Positions 5,389-13,084 of a stretch of 17,591 bases of DNA are shown here, piece by piece. Below the pieces are notes generated by a model. It worked only from the letters and a program-made list of their open reading frames with translations, made no database searches and was not told the origin of the DNA. Made by a program: the position numbers and the translations under genes. Every line of letters starts with the position of its first letter. Within the stretch, counting starts at the first letter, position 1. The stretch is from contig JAFWHP010000041.1 in assembly GCA_017515125.1 (NCBI GenBank), forward strand, positions 1 through 17,591. The letters are read 5' to 3'. The stretch is from Candidatus Saccharimonadota bacterium (GTDB lineage Bacteria; Patescibacteriota; Saccharimonadia; Saccharimonadales; Saccharimonadaceae).

Positions 5389-8300
5389 CTAGATTTCTTC
5401 TAGTTCTTCACTAGTTGGCTCAGTGCCGTTTCCTAGTGGTCGTACACCAGTACCTACCGGAATCTTACGCCCAATAATCACATTTTCCTTTAGACCCTTC
5501 AAGTGATCGACCTTGCCGTTAATTGCCGCATTTATCAATACTCTAGTAGTATCCTGGAATGACGCAGCCGACAAGAACGAATCTGAGAAAATCGAAACCT
5601 TTGTGATACCAAGTAGTAAATGAGTGTAGGTCATTGGCTCTTTGCCTTCCGCCTCAAGCTCACGATTCGTCATAATCGCAGCCGACTTAGAAATAATATC
5701 GCCAGACACAAACTCCGAATCTCCTGGATCATTAATCTGAACTCTGGAGAACATTTGACGCACTAGTATTTCCAAATGTTTCGGAGAAATCTCATGTCCC
5801 TGCGCCGCGTAAACGTTCAAAACGTCATTCATGATATACCGTTCTGTCGCCTCAACACCCTTGTATTTCAAAAGCTCTTGCAGGTTCAAAGACCCAGTAG
5901 TTAGCCTATCGCCAGCCTTTACCGAATCATTTGACTTAACCACTAATTCGGCATCACCAGGAATTTCAAGCCTTACTGGCGAACTAGCTGCCGCGACTAA
6001 GATAATGGCATCATTCACCAATTCCACAATCGCTTCATGCGTAGCTTTAATGGCCGGTTTGTCTCCACTCTTCTTGACTAGAGTCGTACCATTCTTCACG
6101 CTTTCGCCATCTTTCACTGCTGGCTTCCTACCACCCAACTCAATACGCTCAATTGCGCCAGACTGCGGAGTGATTTGAATTACGTAATGGTTGTTATCTT
6201 CCCAAACTTCAACCACACCATCCACTGGCGATACATACGCTTGCCCTTTCGGGTTACGCGCTTCCAAAAGCTCCTCGACACGAGGTAAACCTCTAGCAAT
6301 CGCACCGGAACCTGCCACACCAGAACCATGTTTCGTATCAAGCGTTAGCTGCGTACCAGGCTCGCCCAAGGACTGCGCCGCAATTACGCCGACCGGCTCA
6401 TTAGCATCCACCAACGCCCTAGTCGACATATCAATTCCGTAACTCTTACGCGGAATCCCCTCAACAGCAGTAGTAGACAAAATTGATTGAATTTTGACTG
6501 AATCTATCTTCTCATCAGCCTCAATTTGCTCCGCCATCTCCTTAGTGATTAATTCGTCCGCCTCAAGATAACCCGGAACAACCTCGGCCGTATATCGACC
6601 AGCAATCCGAGCGGCAAAACCAATACCCGAGAGCTCAGTTTCATTCCGATATACCGTAAAGCCAGGATCCTCGGCTTCTTCATCAGTCGTAAACACATCT
6701 TGCGACACATCAACCAAACGACGCGTCAAGTATCCGGAATCGGCCGTACGAAGCGCCGTAGACACCTGCCCCTGACGAGCACCTCGTGTTGCGATAAACG
6801 ATTCCAACGTATTCAAGCCTTTCTTGTACGAAGATTTCACTGGTAATTCGATTTCGTTGTTGTTAATATCAACCATGATACCAATTTCCGCCGAAGCAAG
6901 TTTGATATTCGAAATATTACCACGAGCGCCGGAGTTTACCATTACTGCAATATCGGTATCCATTTCCGAAAGCTTACTCTGCAAGAAATCAGAAATTTTC
7001 CTATCGATATCGCGCCAATTCGCAATCGTCAACTTGTGGCGTTCTTCCTCGGTTGTCAAACCATCATTATAATCCTGCTGAATCAAAGCAGTTTTAGCGT
7101 CGCCCTCCGCGATAAAATCATCAATCTCATCATAAGTTGGATAATCGTCTTTCGCCGTCGAAATCGAAGCGATTGTTTCGTATTCAAACGCGAGATCCTT
7201 CAAGGCATCTGCGGTTTTTACCATTACATCAGCACCGTATTTATCGAAAATATCCGCCATAACCTTCGAAAGATGTTTCTTAGTTTGCACTGAGTTATCA
7301 TATTCGTAATCTGCAGGCAGAATCTCGTTAAAGATTACTCGCCCAAGAGTTGTATTACGAATTTCTTTCTTTGCGAATACCCGAATAGGCGTTTGGAGCG
7401 CAATTATACCCTGATCATACGCCAGTTCTGCTTCATACACGCTAGAAAACGCCCTCGCTTTACCAATATCCGTACCTGGCTTATCGTAAGTCAAATAATA
7501 CGCACCAAGCACTACGTCCTGATAAATCGCAAGTACCGGCGAACCATCTGCTGGTTTCAAAAGATTATTATGCGCAGACATCAATTCTTTTGCTTCCATT
7601 TGGGCTGCATCCGAAAGCGGCAAATGTACCGCCATCTGGTCACCATCATAGTCGGCATTAAAACCAGACGCTACCAGCGGATGAAGCTTAATCGCTTTAC
7701 CGTCAATCAATCTCGGTTGAAACGCCTGCACCGAAAGCCTATGTAGTGACGGCGCGCGGTTAAGCAAGACATATTTTCCTTTAATAACTTCATCCAGTGC
7801 ATCCCAGACTACCGTTTCCTTCGCTTCAATTAGCCTAGAAGCCGATCGGATATTGTTAGCATGTTCATTCCGGATTAACCACGAAATCACAAATGGTTTA
7901 AATAGTTCCAATGCCATCTGCTTCGGCAAACCACATTCATTTAGCTTAAGCTCAGGGCCGACCACAATTACTGACCGCCCAGAGTAATCCACGCGCTTGC
8001 CCAACAAGTTCTGGCGGAAACGCCCCTGCTTCCCTTTAAGCAAATCAGATAAGGATTTCAATTTTCTTCTACCGTTAGTAGAATTGGCGCCCCTAGACCC
8101 ATGCGCAGCCGAATTATCAATCAGCGCATCAACTGCCTCCTGGAGCATTCTCATTTCGTTACGGCAAATCACCGCCGGCGCATTCAAATCAATCAACTTC
8201 TTCAAGCGGTTATTTCTGTTAATTACTCGCCTATACAAATCGTTCAAGTCAGATGTAGCGAAACGCCCACCAGGAAGTGCGATCATCGGGCGAAGATCTG

Positions 8301-9207
8301 GCGGAATAACCGGAATCACTGTTAAAATCAAATCCTCTGGTCGAATACCAGCCGACTGCATCCCCTCCAAAGTCTTCAATCGTTTTTGGATTTTCTTTTC
8401 TTTCTGTCCCCTTGCATCCTTTTCTTGCTCACGCAAATCCTCAATCAACTTATCAAGGTCGATTTCGTCCAGCAACATTTTGATTGCCGTCGCGCCCATT
8501 TCCACAGTAATAAAATCTTCATATTCCTCGGGCAAATTACGATAATCTACCTCGGAAATGACATTTCCCTTTTTGAACGATTCTAGCATCGATTTCCTCG
8601 AAGCATAATCCGCCTCAAGTTCCTCAAGCTCTTTCGACTGTTGCTCCGCCAAAGCCTTCACATTAGCATCAGCTACTTTTGACTCTTTCTCGAATCGCAG
8701 CCTTATCGCATCTCTCGCTGCCATCGTCTGCCCCTCCAAACTTTCTAGCGCCTTTGCCACCTCATCCTCTTTAACTTCAATAATTAAATAAGTCGCAAAA
8801 TAAACAACTCGTTCTATATTCTTAACCGTAATGTCCAGCAAAAGTGACAAAGCAGAAGGCACCCCGCGCATAAACCAAATATGCGCAACTGGAGCTGCTA
8901 AAGCAATATGCCCCATTCGTTCTCGTCGTGTAATTGACTTTGTAACGATATTACCTTCTTTATCCACCGCCGCTTCTCGCGAACGTACACCCTTAATCTT
9001 TGAATCATGGGGATTAATATCTTTCGTTGGCCCAAAGATTCTCTCGCAAAACAACCCATCCCGTTCCGGTTTCTGAGTACGGTAGTTAATTGTTTCCGGC
9101 TTTGTTACTTCGCCGTAACTCCAATTCAATATATCATCCCGACTCGCGACCGATAGCCTAATCGAATCGAAATCTGACGCACTGATAAAATTATCCATCC
9201 ACGCCAT
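5389..9207 (-). CDS. rpoC: DNA-directed RNA polymerase subunit beta', lacking both zinc sites
   Basis: Beta' forms the clamp and active centre of RNA polymerase. I place the start at the ATG at 9207 (1272 aa) because AGGAG lies seven bases upstream and the rpoB stop is one base away; a TTG at 9252 in the same frame has no such support and would overlap rpoB. The Mg-binding triad N-A-D-Y-D-G-D is intact (Asp519, 521, 523), as are G-R-F-R-Q-N-L-L-G-K-R-V-D-Y-S-G-R-S (about 395-412) and the trigger-loop His960. The four cysteines of the N-terminal zinc domain are Pro66, Asp68, Val81 and Glu84, and those of the second site are Ala845, Thr912, Pro919 and Ser922. Bridge helix and trigger loop also carry rare substitutions (see findings). 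Identity is certain; metal loss is by alignment from memory. Confidence 0.97.
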   Translation of the reverse strand: MAWMDNFISASDFDSIRLSVASRDDILNWSYGEVTKPETINYRTQKPERDGLFCERIFGPTKDINPHDSKIKGVRSREAAVDKEGNIVTKSITRRERMGHIALAAPVAHIWFMRGVPSALSLLLDITVKNIERVVYFATYLIIEVKEDEVAKALESLEGQTMAARDAIRLRFEKESKVADANVKALAEQQSKELEELEADYASRKSMLESFKKGNVISEVDYRNLPEEYEDFITVEMGATAIKMLLDEIDLDKLIEDLREQEKDARGQKEKKIQKRLKTLEGMQSAGIRPEDLILTVIPVIPPDLRPMIALPGGRFATSDLNDLYRRVINRNNRLKKLIDLNAPAVICRNEMRMLQEAVDALIDNSAAHGSRGANSTNGRRKLKSLSDLLKGKQGRFRQNLLGKRVDYSGRSVIVVGPELKLNECGLPKQMALELFKPFVISWLIRNEHANNIRSASRLIEAKETVVWDALDEVIKGKYVLLNRAPSLHRLSVQAFQPRLIDGKAIKLHPLVASGFNADYDGDQMAVHLPLSDAAQMEAKELMSAHNNLLKPADGSPVLAIYQDVVLGAYYLTYDKPGTDIGKARAFSSVYEAELAYDQGIIALQTPIRVFAKKEIRNTTLGRVIFNEILPADYEYDNSVQTKKHLSKVMADIFDKYGADVMVKTADALKDLAFEYETIASISTAKDDYPTYDEIDDFIAEGDAKTALIQQDYNDGLTTEEERHKLTIANWRDIDRKISDFLQSKLSEMDTDIAVMVNSGARGNISNIKLASAEIGIMVDINNNEIELPVKSSYKKGLNTLESFIATRGARQGQVSTALRTADSGYLTRRLVDVSQDVFTTDEEAEDPGFTVYRNETELSGIGFAARIAGRYTAEVVPGYLEADELITKEMAEQIEADEKIDSVKIQSILSTTAVEGIPRKSYGIDMSTRALVDANEPVGVIAAQSLGEPGTQLTLDTKHGSGVAGSGAIARGLPRVEELLEARNPKGQAYVSPVDGVVEVWEDNNHYVIQITPQSGAIERIELGGRKPAVKDGESVKNGTTLVKKSGDKPAIKATHEAIVELVNDAIILVAAASSPVRLEIPGDAELVVKSNDSVKAGDRLTTGSLNLQELLKYKGVEATERYIMNDVLNVYAAQGHEISPKHLEILVRQMFSRVQINDPGDSEFVSGDIISKSAAIMTNRELEAEGKEPMTYTHLLLGITKVSIFSDSFLSAASFQDTTRVLINAAINGKVDHLKGLKENVIIGRKIPVGTGVRPLGNGTEPTSEELEEI

Positions 9208-9208
9208 A

Positions 9209-12200
9209 TTAGAACTCCTCTCCGAGATCAACGGTACCATCCGTTTCGTCAATCTCTGTTATTTCAAGATCGGACTCCCCTTCATCATCCGCCTCTTTTA
9301 TTTCGACACCTTCTTCCGCCATCATGGCATCTGCCTCAGCTTCATCCAAATCAAGAATCTTCGGCTCAGTGTCTTTTTTGTGCTGATCATAGATGGACTG
9401 ATCATCTTTATCTTTCTCAATCTCCTTTGACGTCTTTTCAATTACGTCTCCTGCGTCCGCCGATTCGCCGTGGTCCAAAAGGTCAACCTTCAGCCCAAGC
9501 CCTTGCAGCTCCTTCACTAAGACATTAAAACCTTCTGGCAATTTCGGCCCTTCAATCGGCTCATGCTTGATAATAGACTCGTATGCCTTAGCACGACCAT
9601 AGACATCATCAGACTTAATCGTCAGCATCTCCTGGAGCGTCGTAGCAGCACCATAAGCTTCAAGTGCCCAAACCTCCATTTCTCCAAATCTCTGACCACC
9701 ATTCTGTGCCTTACCACCAAGTGGCTGCTGTGTCACCATCGTGTACGGACCAGTCGAACGTGCGTGAATCTTATCTTCTACCATATGATGCAATTTCAGC
9801 ATGTGCATCACACCAACAGAAGTACGCTCATTGAATGGCTCGCCAGTCAAACCATCATATAGCTGAACTCTACCATCACGCGCAAATCCAGCCTTTTCGA
9901 GCTCATCAGAGATAACCTCATCTGGCACACCGTTAAACGAAGGTGTCGCGACCTTATATCCCAATGCTCTAGCAGCCATCCCGAGATGAATCTCGAAAAG
10001 CTGCCCCAAATTCATACGTGACGGCACACCCATTGGCGAAAGCACAATATCAACTGGAGTACCATCTTCCATGAACGGCATATCCTCAACAGGCAAGATT
10101 CTCGAAACTACACCCTTATTACCATGTCGTCCCGCCAATTTATCGCCGACTCCGATTTTACGCATCTCTGCCACGAAAATCTTAATTTGCATAATCACGC
10201 CAGCTTTCAGTTCATGGCCTTGCTCACGCGTATAAACTCTTACGTCAACCACTTTGCCAGTCGAAGCTCCATTCATACGTACCGAAGTATCACGTACATC
10301 CTTGGCTTTTTCGCCGAAGATTGCTCTAAGCAACCGTTCCTCGGAGCTCAGCTCTTGCTCGCCTTTAGGAGTAATTTTCCCGACCAAAATGTCGCCATTC
10401 GAAACTTCCGAACCAACCGTTACGATACCATCTTCGCCAAGATGTCTCAAAGCATGTTCAGAAACATTTGGAATGTCCCGCGTTACTTGCTCCGGCCCCA
10501 GCTTGGTTTCGCGTACCTCAACGTCAAAATCCTTAATATTTATCGAAGTTAACGTATCATCCTCGACCAAACGATTTGAAATCACAATCGCATCATCCAT
10601 GTTGTAGCCCCGCCATGGCATAAACGCTACTAAAAGATCACGCCCTAGCGCCAATTCACCATCATGAATCGAAGCACCTTCAATTAAAGTATCCCCCTTC
10701 TTTACTTTCTGACCTCGAGCTACTACGGTCCGCTGATTATAACAACGATCATCATTAGTCTTCTCAAAATGCTGCAACTTATACTCTCGATCACCGCCCT
10801 TATCATAAGTCACAATGACTGAATCGCCATCCGCCTTCTTCACTACACCGCTACCAGAAGCCATAATCAACTGTGAAGTATTTTTCGCAACTTCTCGTTC
10901 AATCCCAGTTCCAACAATCGGGTTATCTTGCTTAAGAAGTGGCACTGCTTGTTTCTGCATAGCGCAGGCCATGAGCGAACGGTCAACGCGGTTTTTCTCT
11001 ACAAATGGAATCAAAGAAGCCGAAGTTCCTAAAATCTCCTTATGCGCTGCATCAATATGCGTAACACGAGAAGCCTCGACTTGGGCAGGAGTACCATGCA
11101 CCCTCGCCGATACCCAGTCTTCCATAAACTTGCCGTCCTTATCCAGTTTTACCGAAGCATCCGCAATAATCTTATCCTGCTCCGTATCAGCATCCATATA
11201 AACGACTTCGTCAGTTACTTTACCATTCTTTACGACTCGATAAGGCGCCTCAATGAAACCGTATTCATTAATTCTCGCATAAGTCGCAAAGTTAAGCACT
11301 AGCCCTACGTTGCCACCTTCTGGAGTTTCTACCGTACAAATACGACCATAGTGTGTCGGGTGCGCATCCCGAACATCAAATCCGGCTCTTTCCCTTGTTA
11401 GACCACCAGGCCCCATAGAAGATAGACGCCTTTTATGTGCCAATTCAGAAAACGGATTAACTTCGTCCATCAGCTGCGACAACTGCGAAGTTGCAAAGAA
11501 TTCTTTTACTGCCGCCACCACAGGTCGAGCATTCAACAACTGCGACGGAGTAACTTCTTCAACACTTGCCATTGACATTCTGTCAAGTATATTGCGCTGC
11601 AATCGGAGCATGCCTAATCGGAATTGCCTTTGCACTAATTCCCCTACCAATTTTACTCTACGGTTGGATAGCGAATCAATATCATCCGCTGGCTCTTGCG
11701 TGTTATTCAACCGAATGATCTCCGAGATAATTGCGATCACATCATCCATCTGTAAAGTTCTAAATTGAGGTTCGTTCGGCGTGTCGAATCCCAACCTTCG
11801 ATTCATCTTAAAACGACCCACGTTCGAATAATCATAACGCTTCGGATCAAAGAACATTCGTTCAATCATCGATTTAGCATTTTCAACCGTAGCTAAATCG
11901 CCCGGTCGAATCCGACGATAGACCTCAAGCAGTGCTTCGCCCTGGTTGGAAGTCGTATCCTTATCAAGCGTAGCATCAATATAATTACGCTCACCAGTAT
12001 CTACGTTCTCAAATTTCTCTTTAATCTGCGTCTTAGATAGACCCAAAGCCCTCAAGAAAGTCGTTACCGGCAGTTTCCGCCTTCGATCAATTTTTACATA
12101 AATTGCCCCGTTTACAGCCGTTTCGAACTCCAACCAAGCTCCACGACCAGGAATAATCTTCGCGCCGTAATAACGCTTCAATCCTATCGTCTCTGCGCTA

Positions 12201-12628
12201 AAGAAAACACCAGCCGACCGAATCAGCTGCGACACAATCACACGCTCGGTACCATTAATGATAAAAGTAGCGCGCTCGGTCATCCAAGGATAATCGCCAA
12301 AATAAATGTCCTGCTCTTTTTTCTCTCCAGTTGTCTTGTTTTCTAATTCCACCAAAACATGTAGCGGCGCCTCATAAGTCGCAAGATTATATTTCGCCTC
12401 CTGCTCAGTTTCTTTTGGATCTTTAAAATAATAATCTTTAAATCTTAAAGAAAGTTTCTGCCCGGTATAATCGTCAATTGGATTAAGCTCCGCAAAAACC
12501 TCCCTCAAGCCATTTTTGACAAAATCCTCCCACGAATCCTTTTGATGCTGAGTCAAATCCGGAATCGGAAGCGATTGGTCACCTTCAGTGAAAAATACTC
12601 TTTCACTTATAGCTGGTTTACTTGCCAT
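9209..12628 (-). CDS. rpoB: DNA-directed RNA polymerase subunit beta
   Basis: Beta forms the other half of the polymerase active cleft and binds rifampicin. It has 1139 aa. Active-centre lysines are present at Lys830 and Lys838 (G-D-K-L-A-G-R-H-G-N-K-G); E. coli Glu813-Asp814 corresponds to Asp678-Asp679 (Y-N-M-D-D-A). In the rifampicin pocket (381-405) the residues matching E. coli Gln513, Asp516, His526 and Ser531 are unchanged (Gln385, Asp388, His398, Ser403), while Asn518 is Val390; this suggests no classical resistance substitution. After the family core ends near residue 1051 there is an 88-residue tail with about 35 Asp/Glu and 8 Lys. AAGAGG precedes the ATG. Unlike most bacteria, rplJ-rplL are not upstream; a long non-coding leader region is. 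rpoC follows one base after the stop. Confidence 0.98.
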   Translation of the reverse strand: MASKPAISERVFFTEGDQSLPIPDLTQHQKDSWEDFVKNGLREVFAELNPIDDYTGQKLSLRFKDYYFKDPKETEQEAKYNLATYEAPLHVLVELENKTTGEKKEQDIYFGDYPWMTERATFIINGTERVIVSQLIRSAGVFFSAETIGLKRYYGAKIIPGRGAWLEFETAVNGAIYVKIDRRRKLPVTTFLRALGLSKTQIKEKFENVDTGERNYIDATLDKDTTSNQGEALLEVYRRIRPGDLATVENAKSMIERMFFDPKRYDYSNVGRFKMNRRLGFDTPNEPQFRTLQMDDVIAIISEIIRLNNTQEPADDIDSLSNRRVKLVGELVQRQFRLGMLRLQRNILDRMSMASVEEVTPSQLLNARPVVAAVKEFFATSQLSQLMDEVNPFSELAHKRRLSSMGPGGLTRERAGFDVRDAHPTHYGRICTVETPEGGNVGLVLNFATYARINEYGFIEAPYRVVKNGKVTDEVVYMDADTEQDKIIADASVKLDKDGKFMEDWVSARVHGTPAQVEASRVTHIDAAHKEILGTSASLIPFVEKNRVDRSLMACAMQKQAVPLLKQDNPIVGTGIEREVAKNTSQLIMASGSGVVKKADGDSVIVTYDKGGDREYKLQHFEKTNDDRCYNQRTVVARGQKVKKGDTLIEGASIHDGELALGRDLLVAFMPWRGYNMDDAIVISNRLVEDDTLTSINIKDFDVEVRETKLGPEQVTRDIPNVSEHALRHLGEDGIVTVGSEVSNGDILVGKITPKGEQELSSEERLLRAIFGEKAKDVRDTSVRMNGASTGKVVDVRVYTREQGHELKAGVIMQIKIFVAEMRKIGVGDKLAGRHGNKGVVSRILPVEDMPFMEDGTPVDIVLSPMGVPSRMNLGQLFEIHLGMAARALGYKVATPSFNGVPDEVISDELEKAGFARDGRVQLYDGLTGEPFNERTSVGVMHMLKLHHMVEDKIHARSTGPYTMVTQQPLGGKAQNGGQRFGEMEVWALEAYGAATTLQEMLTIKSDDVYGRAKAYESIIKHEPIEGPKLPEGFNVLVKELQGLGLKVDLLDHGESADAGDVIEKTSKEIEKDKDDQSIYDQHKKDTEPKILDLDEAEADAMMAEEGVEIKEADDEGESDLEITEIDETDGTVDLGEEF

Positions 12629-12792
12629 TTTACCTCTTATTTATTAGTGTTATTAATCTTTTTCGATCTCACTGCGGAACTCCACACATAATCCATAGTT
12701 CGATCTCAGCGCCGAAGATTACTGCCTTATTTCCCCCAGAGAGCCGCCAATCTCTCATAAGATTACAAAATAAGACACACTGCTTCTTATAA
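12629..12792 (-). promoter_or_regulatory. Structured 5' leader of rpoB downstream of the second promoter
   Basis: About 160 bases with no supported ORF. A nested stem-loop is formed by CTTATTT/AAATAAG (12726-12732 with 12768-12774) around GAGAG/CTCTC (12739-12743 with 12752-12756). Nearer the gene, a perfect 10-base direct repeat TGAGATCGAA on the minus strand occurs at 12699-12708 and 12662-12671, with a GAACT/AGTTC inverted repeat (12677-12681, 12697-12701) between them. The ribosome site AAGAGG is about five bases before the ATG. This layout suggests control of rpoBC at RNA level, which I cannot prove from sequence. Confidence 0.45.
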
Positions 12793-12795
12793 TCA

Positions 12796-12824
12796 ATATT
12801 ATCACAATAAATCAAAAAAATCAA
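12796..12824 (-). promoter_or_regulatory. Second promoter for rpoB (TTGATT, 17-bp spacer, extended -10 TGA-TAATAT)
   Basis: Minus strand: TTGATT at 12819-12824, 17 bases, then TAATAT at 12796-12801 with TG one base upstream. It lies just downstream of the terminator at 12833-12865, so it could transcribe rpoBC independently of that terminator. The region is A+T rich and other -10-like hexamers overlap, so the exact boxes are uncertain. Confidence 0.5.
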
Positions 12825-12831
12825 TATCTCT

Positions 12832-12928
12832 CCAAAAAATCCCTTCAACGGAAAGGGATTTTTTGAACATAGATAAGCTCTCAACAATGATATCTAATTA
12901 TAAGCAAACTCGCAGTTAGTTAGCTTAT
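12832..12928 (-). ncRNA. Candidate ~95-nt transcript from consensus promoter to terminator: small RNA or attenuated rpoB leader
   Basis: A consensus promoter (12934-12961) would start RNA near 12928, and an intrinsic terminator ends it near 12833. The RNA would begin with a stem ATAAGC/GCTTAT (12923-12928 with 12900-12905), followed by TAGATA/TATCTA (12891-12896 with 12870-12875) and the terminator hairpin. A second GCTTAT (12873-12878) could pair with the 5' ATAAGC instead, disrupting the middle stem, which looks like a switch. It matches no RNA family I recognise. Confidence 0.35.
12833..12865 (-). terminator. Intrinsic terminator inside the rpoB upstream region (bidirectional shape)
   Basis: AAAAAATCCCTT (12834-12845) pairs with AAGGGATTTTTT (12853-12864) around a 7-base loop; a C-G pair (12833/12865) extends the stem to 13 bp. 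It ends in six T on either strand. On the minus strand it lies about 65-95 bases downstream of the consensus promoter and about 205 bases upstream of the rpoB ATG. Confidence 0.75.
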
Positions 12929-12933
12929 GTTTA

Positions 12934-12961
12934 ATTATACTCTTTCATTTTCGTTTGTCAA
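12934..12961 (-). promoter_or_regulatory. Consensus promoter upstream of rpoB (TTGACA, 16-bp spacer, TATAAT)
   Basis: Minus strand: TTGACA at 12956-12961 and TATAAT at 12934-12939, both perfect consensus hexamers, spaced by 16 bases. It is the strongest promoter-like sequence in the window, and follows directly on the khpA terminator. Confidence 0.85.
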
Positions 12962-12994
12962 CCATTAAGTTCAGCTTTTTTTCAAAATTCTTAG

Positions 12995-13028
12995 CCAAAA
13001 GAAGAGCAGGCTCTACGCCTGCCTTCTT
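12995..13028 (-). terminator. Intrinsic terminator after khpA
   Basis: GCAGGC/GCCTGC (13006-13011 with 13017-13022, 5-base loop) is extended by AAGAAG/CTTCTT (12999-13004 with 13023-13028) with one bulged base at 13005. On the minus strand the stem runs into CTTCTTTTGG, a usable U-tract. It lies about 57 bases after the khpA stop and closes the rpsP-khpA unit. Confidence 0.75.
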
Positions 13029-13084
13029 TCCAGTCTTAACTTCATCTCTTGAAACTCTAGATTTCAGAAGAAAACCGAGCATAC

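Noticed and set aside
7997..8545. 182-codon ORF on the plus strand
   Set aside because: It is antisense to the conserved rpoC coding sequence, has no recognisable domain and no ribosome site; open only because of codon bias on the other strand.
9208..9252. Longer rpoC start at TTG 9252
   Set aside because: Would overlap rpoB by 44 bases without ribosome site; the ATG at 9207 has AGGAG at ideal distance and matches the usual beta' N-terminus.
12669..12887. 72-codon minus-strand ORF in the rpoB leader
   Set aside because: Starts with TTG without a ribosome site, is translated through a terminator hairpin and the structured leader, and resembles no protein.
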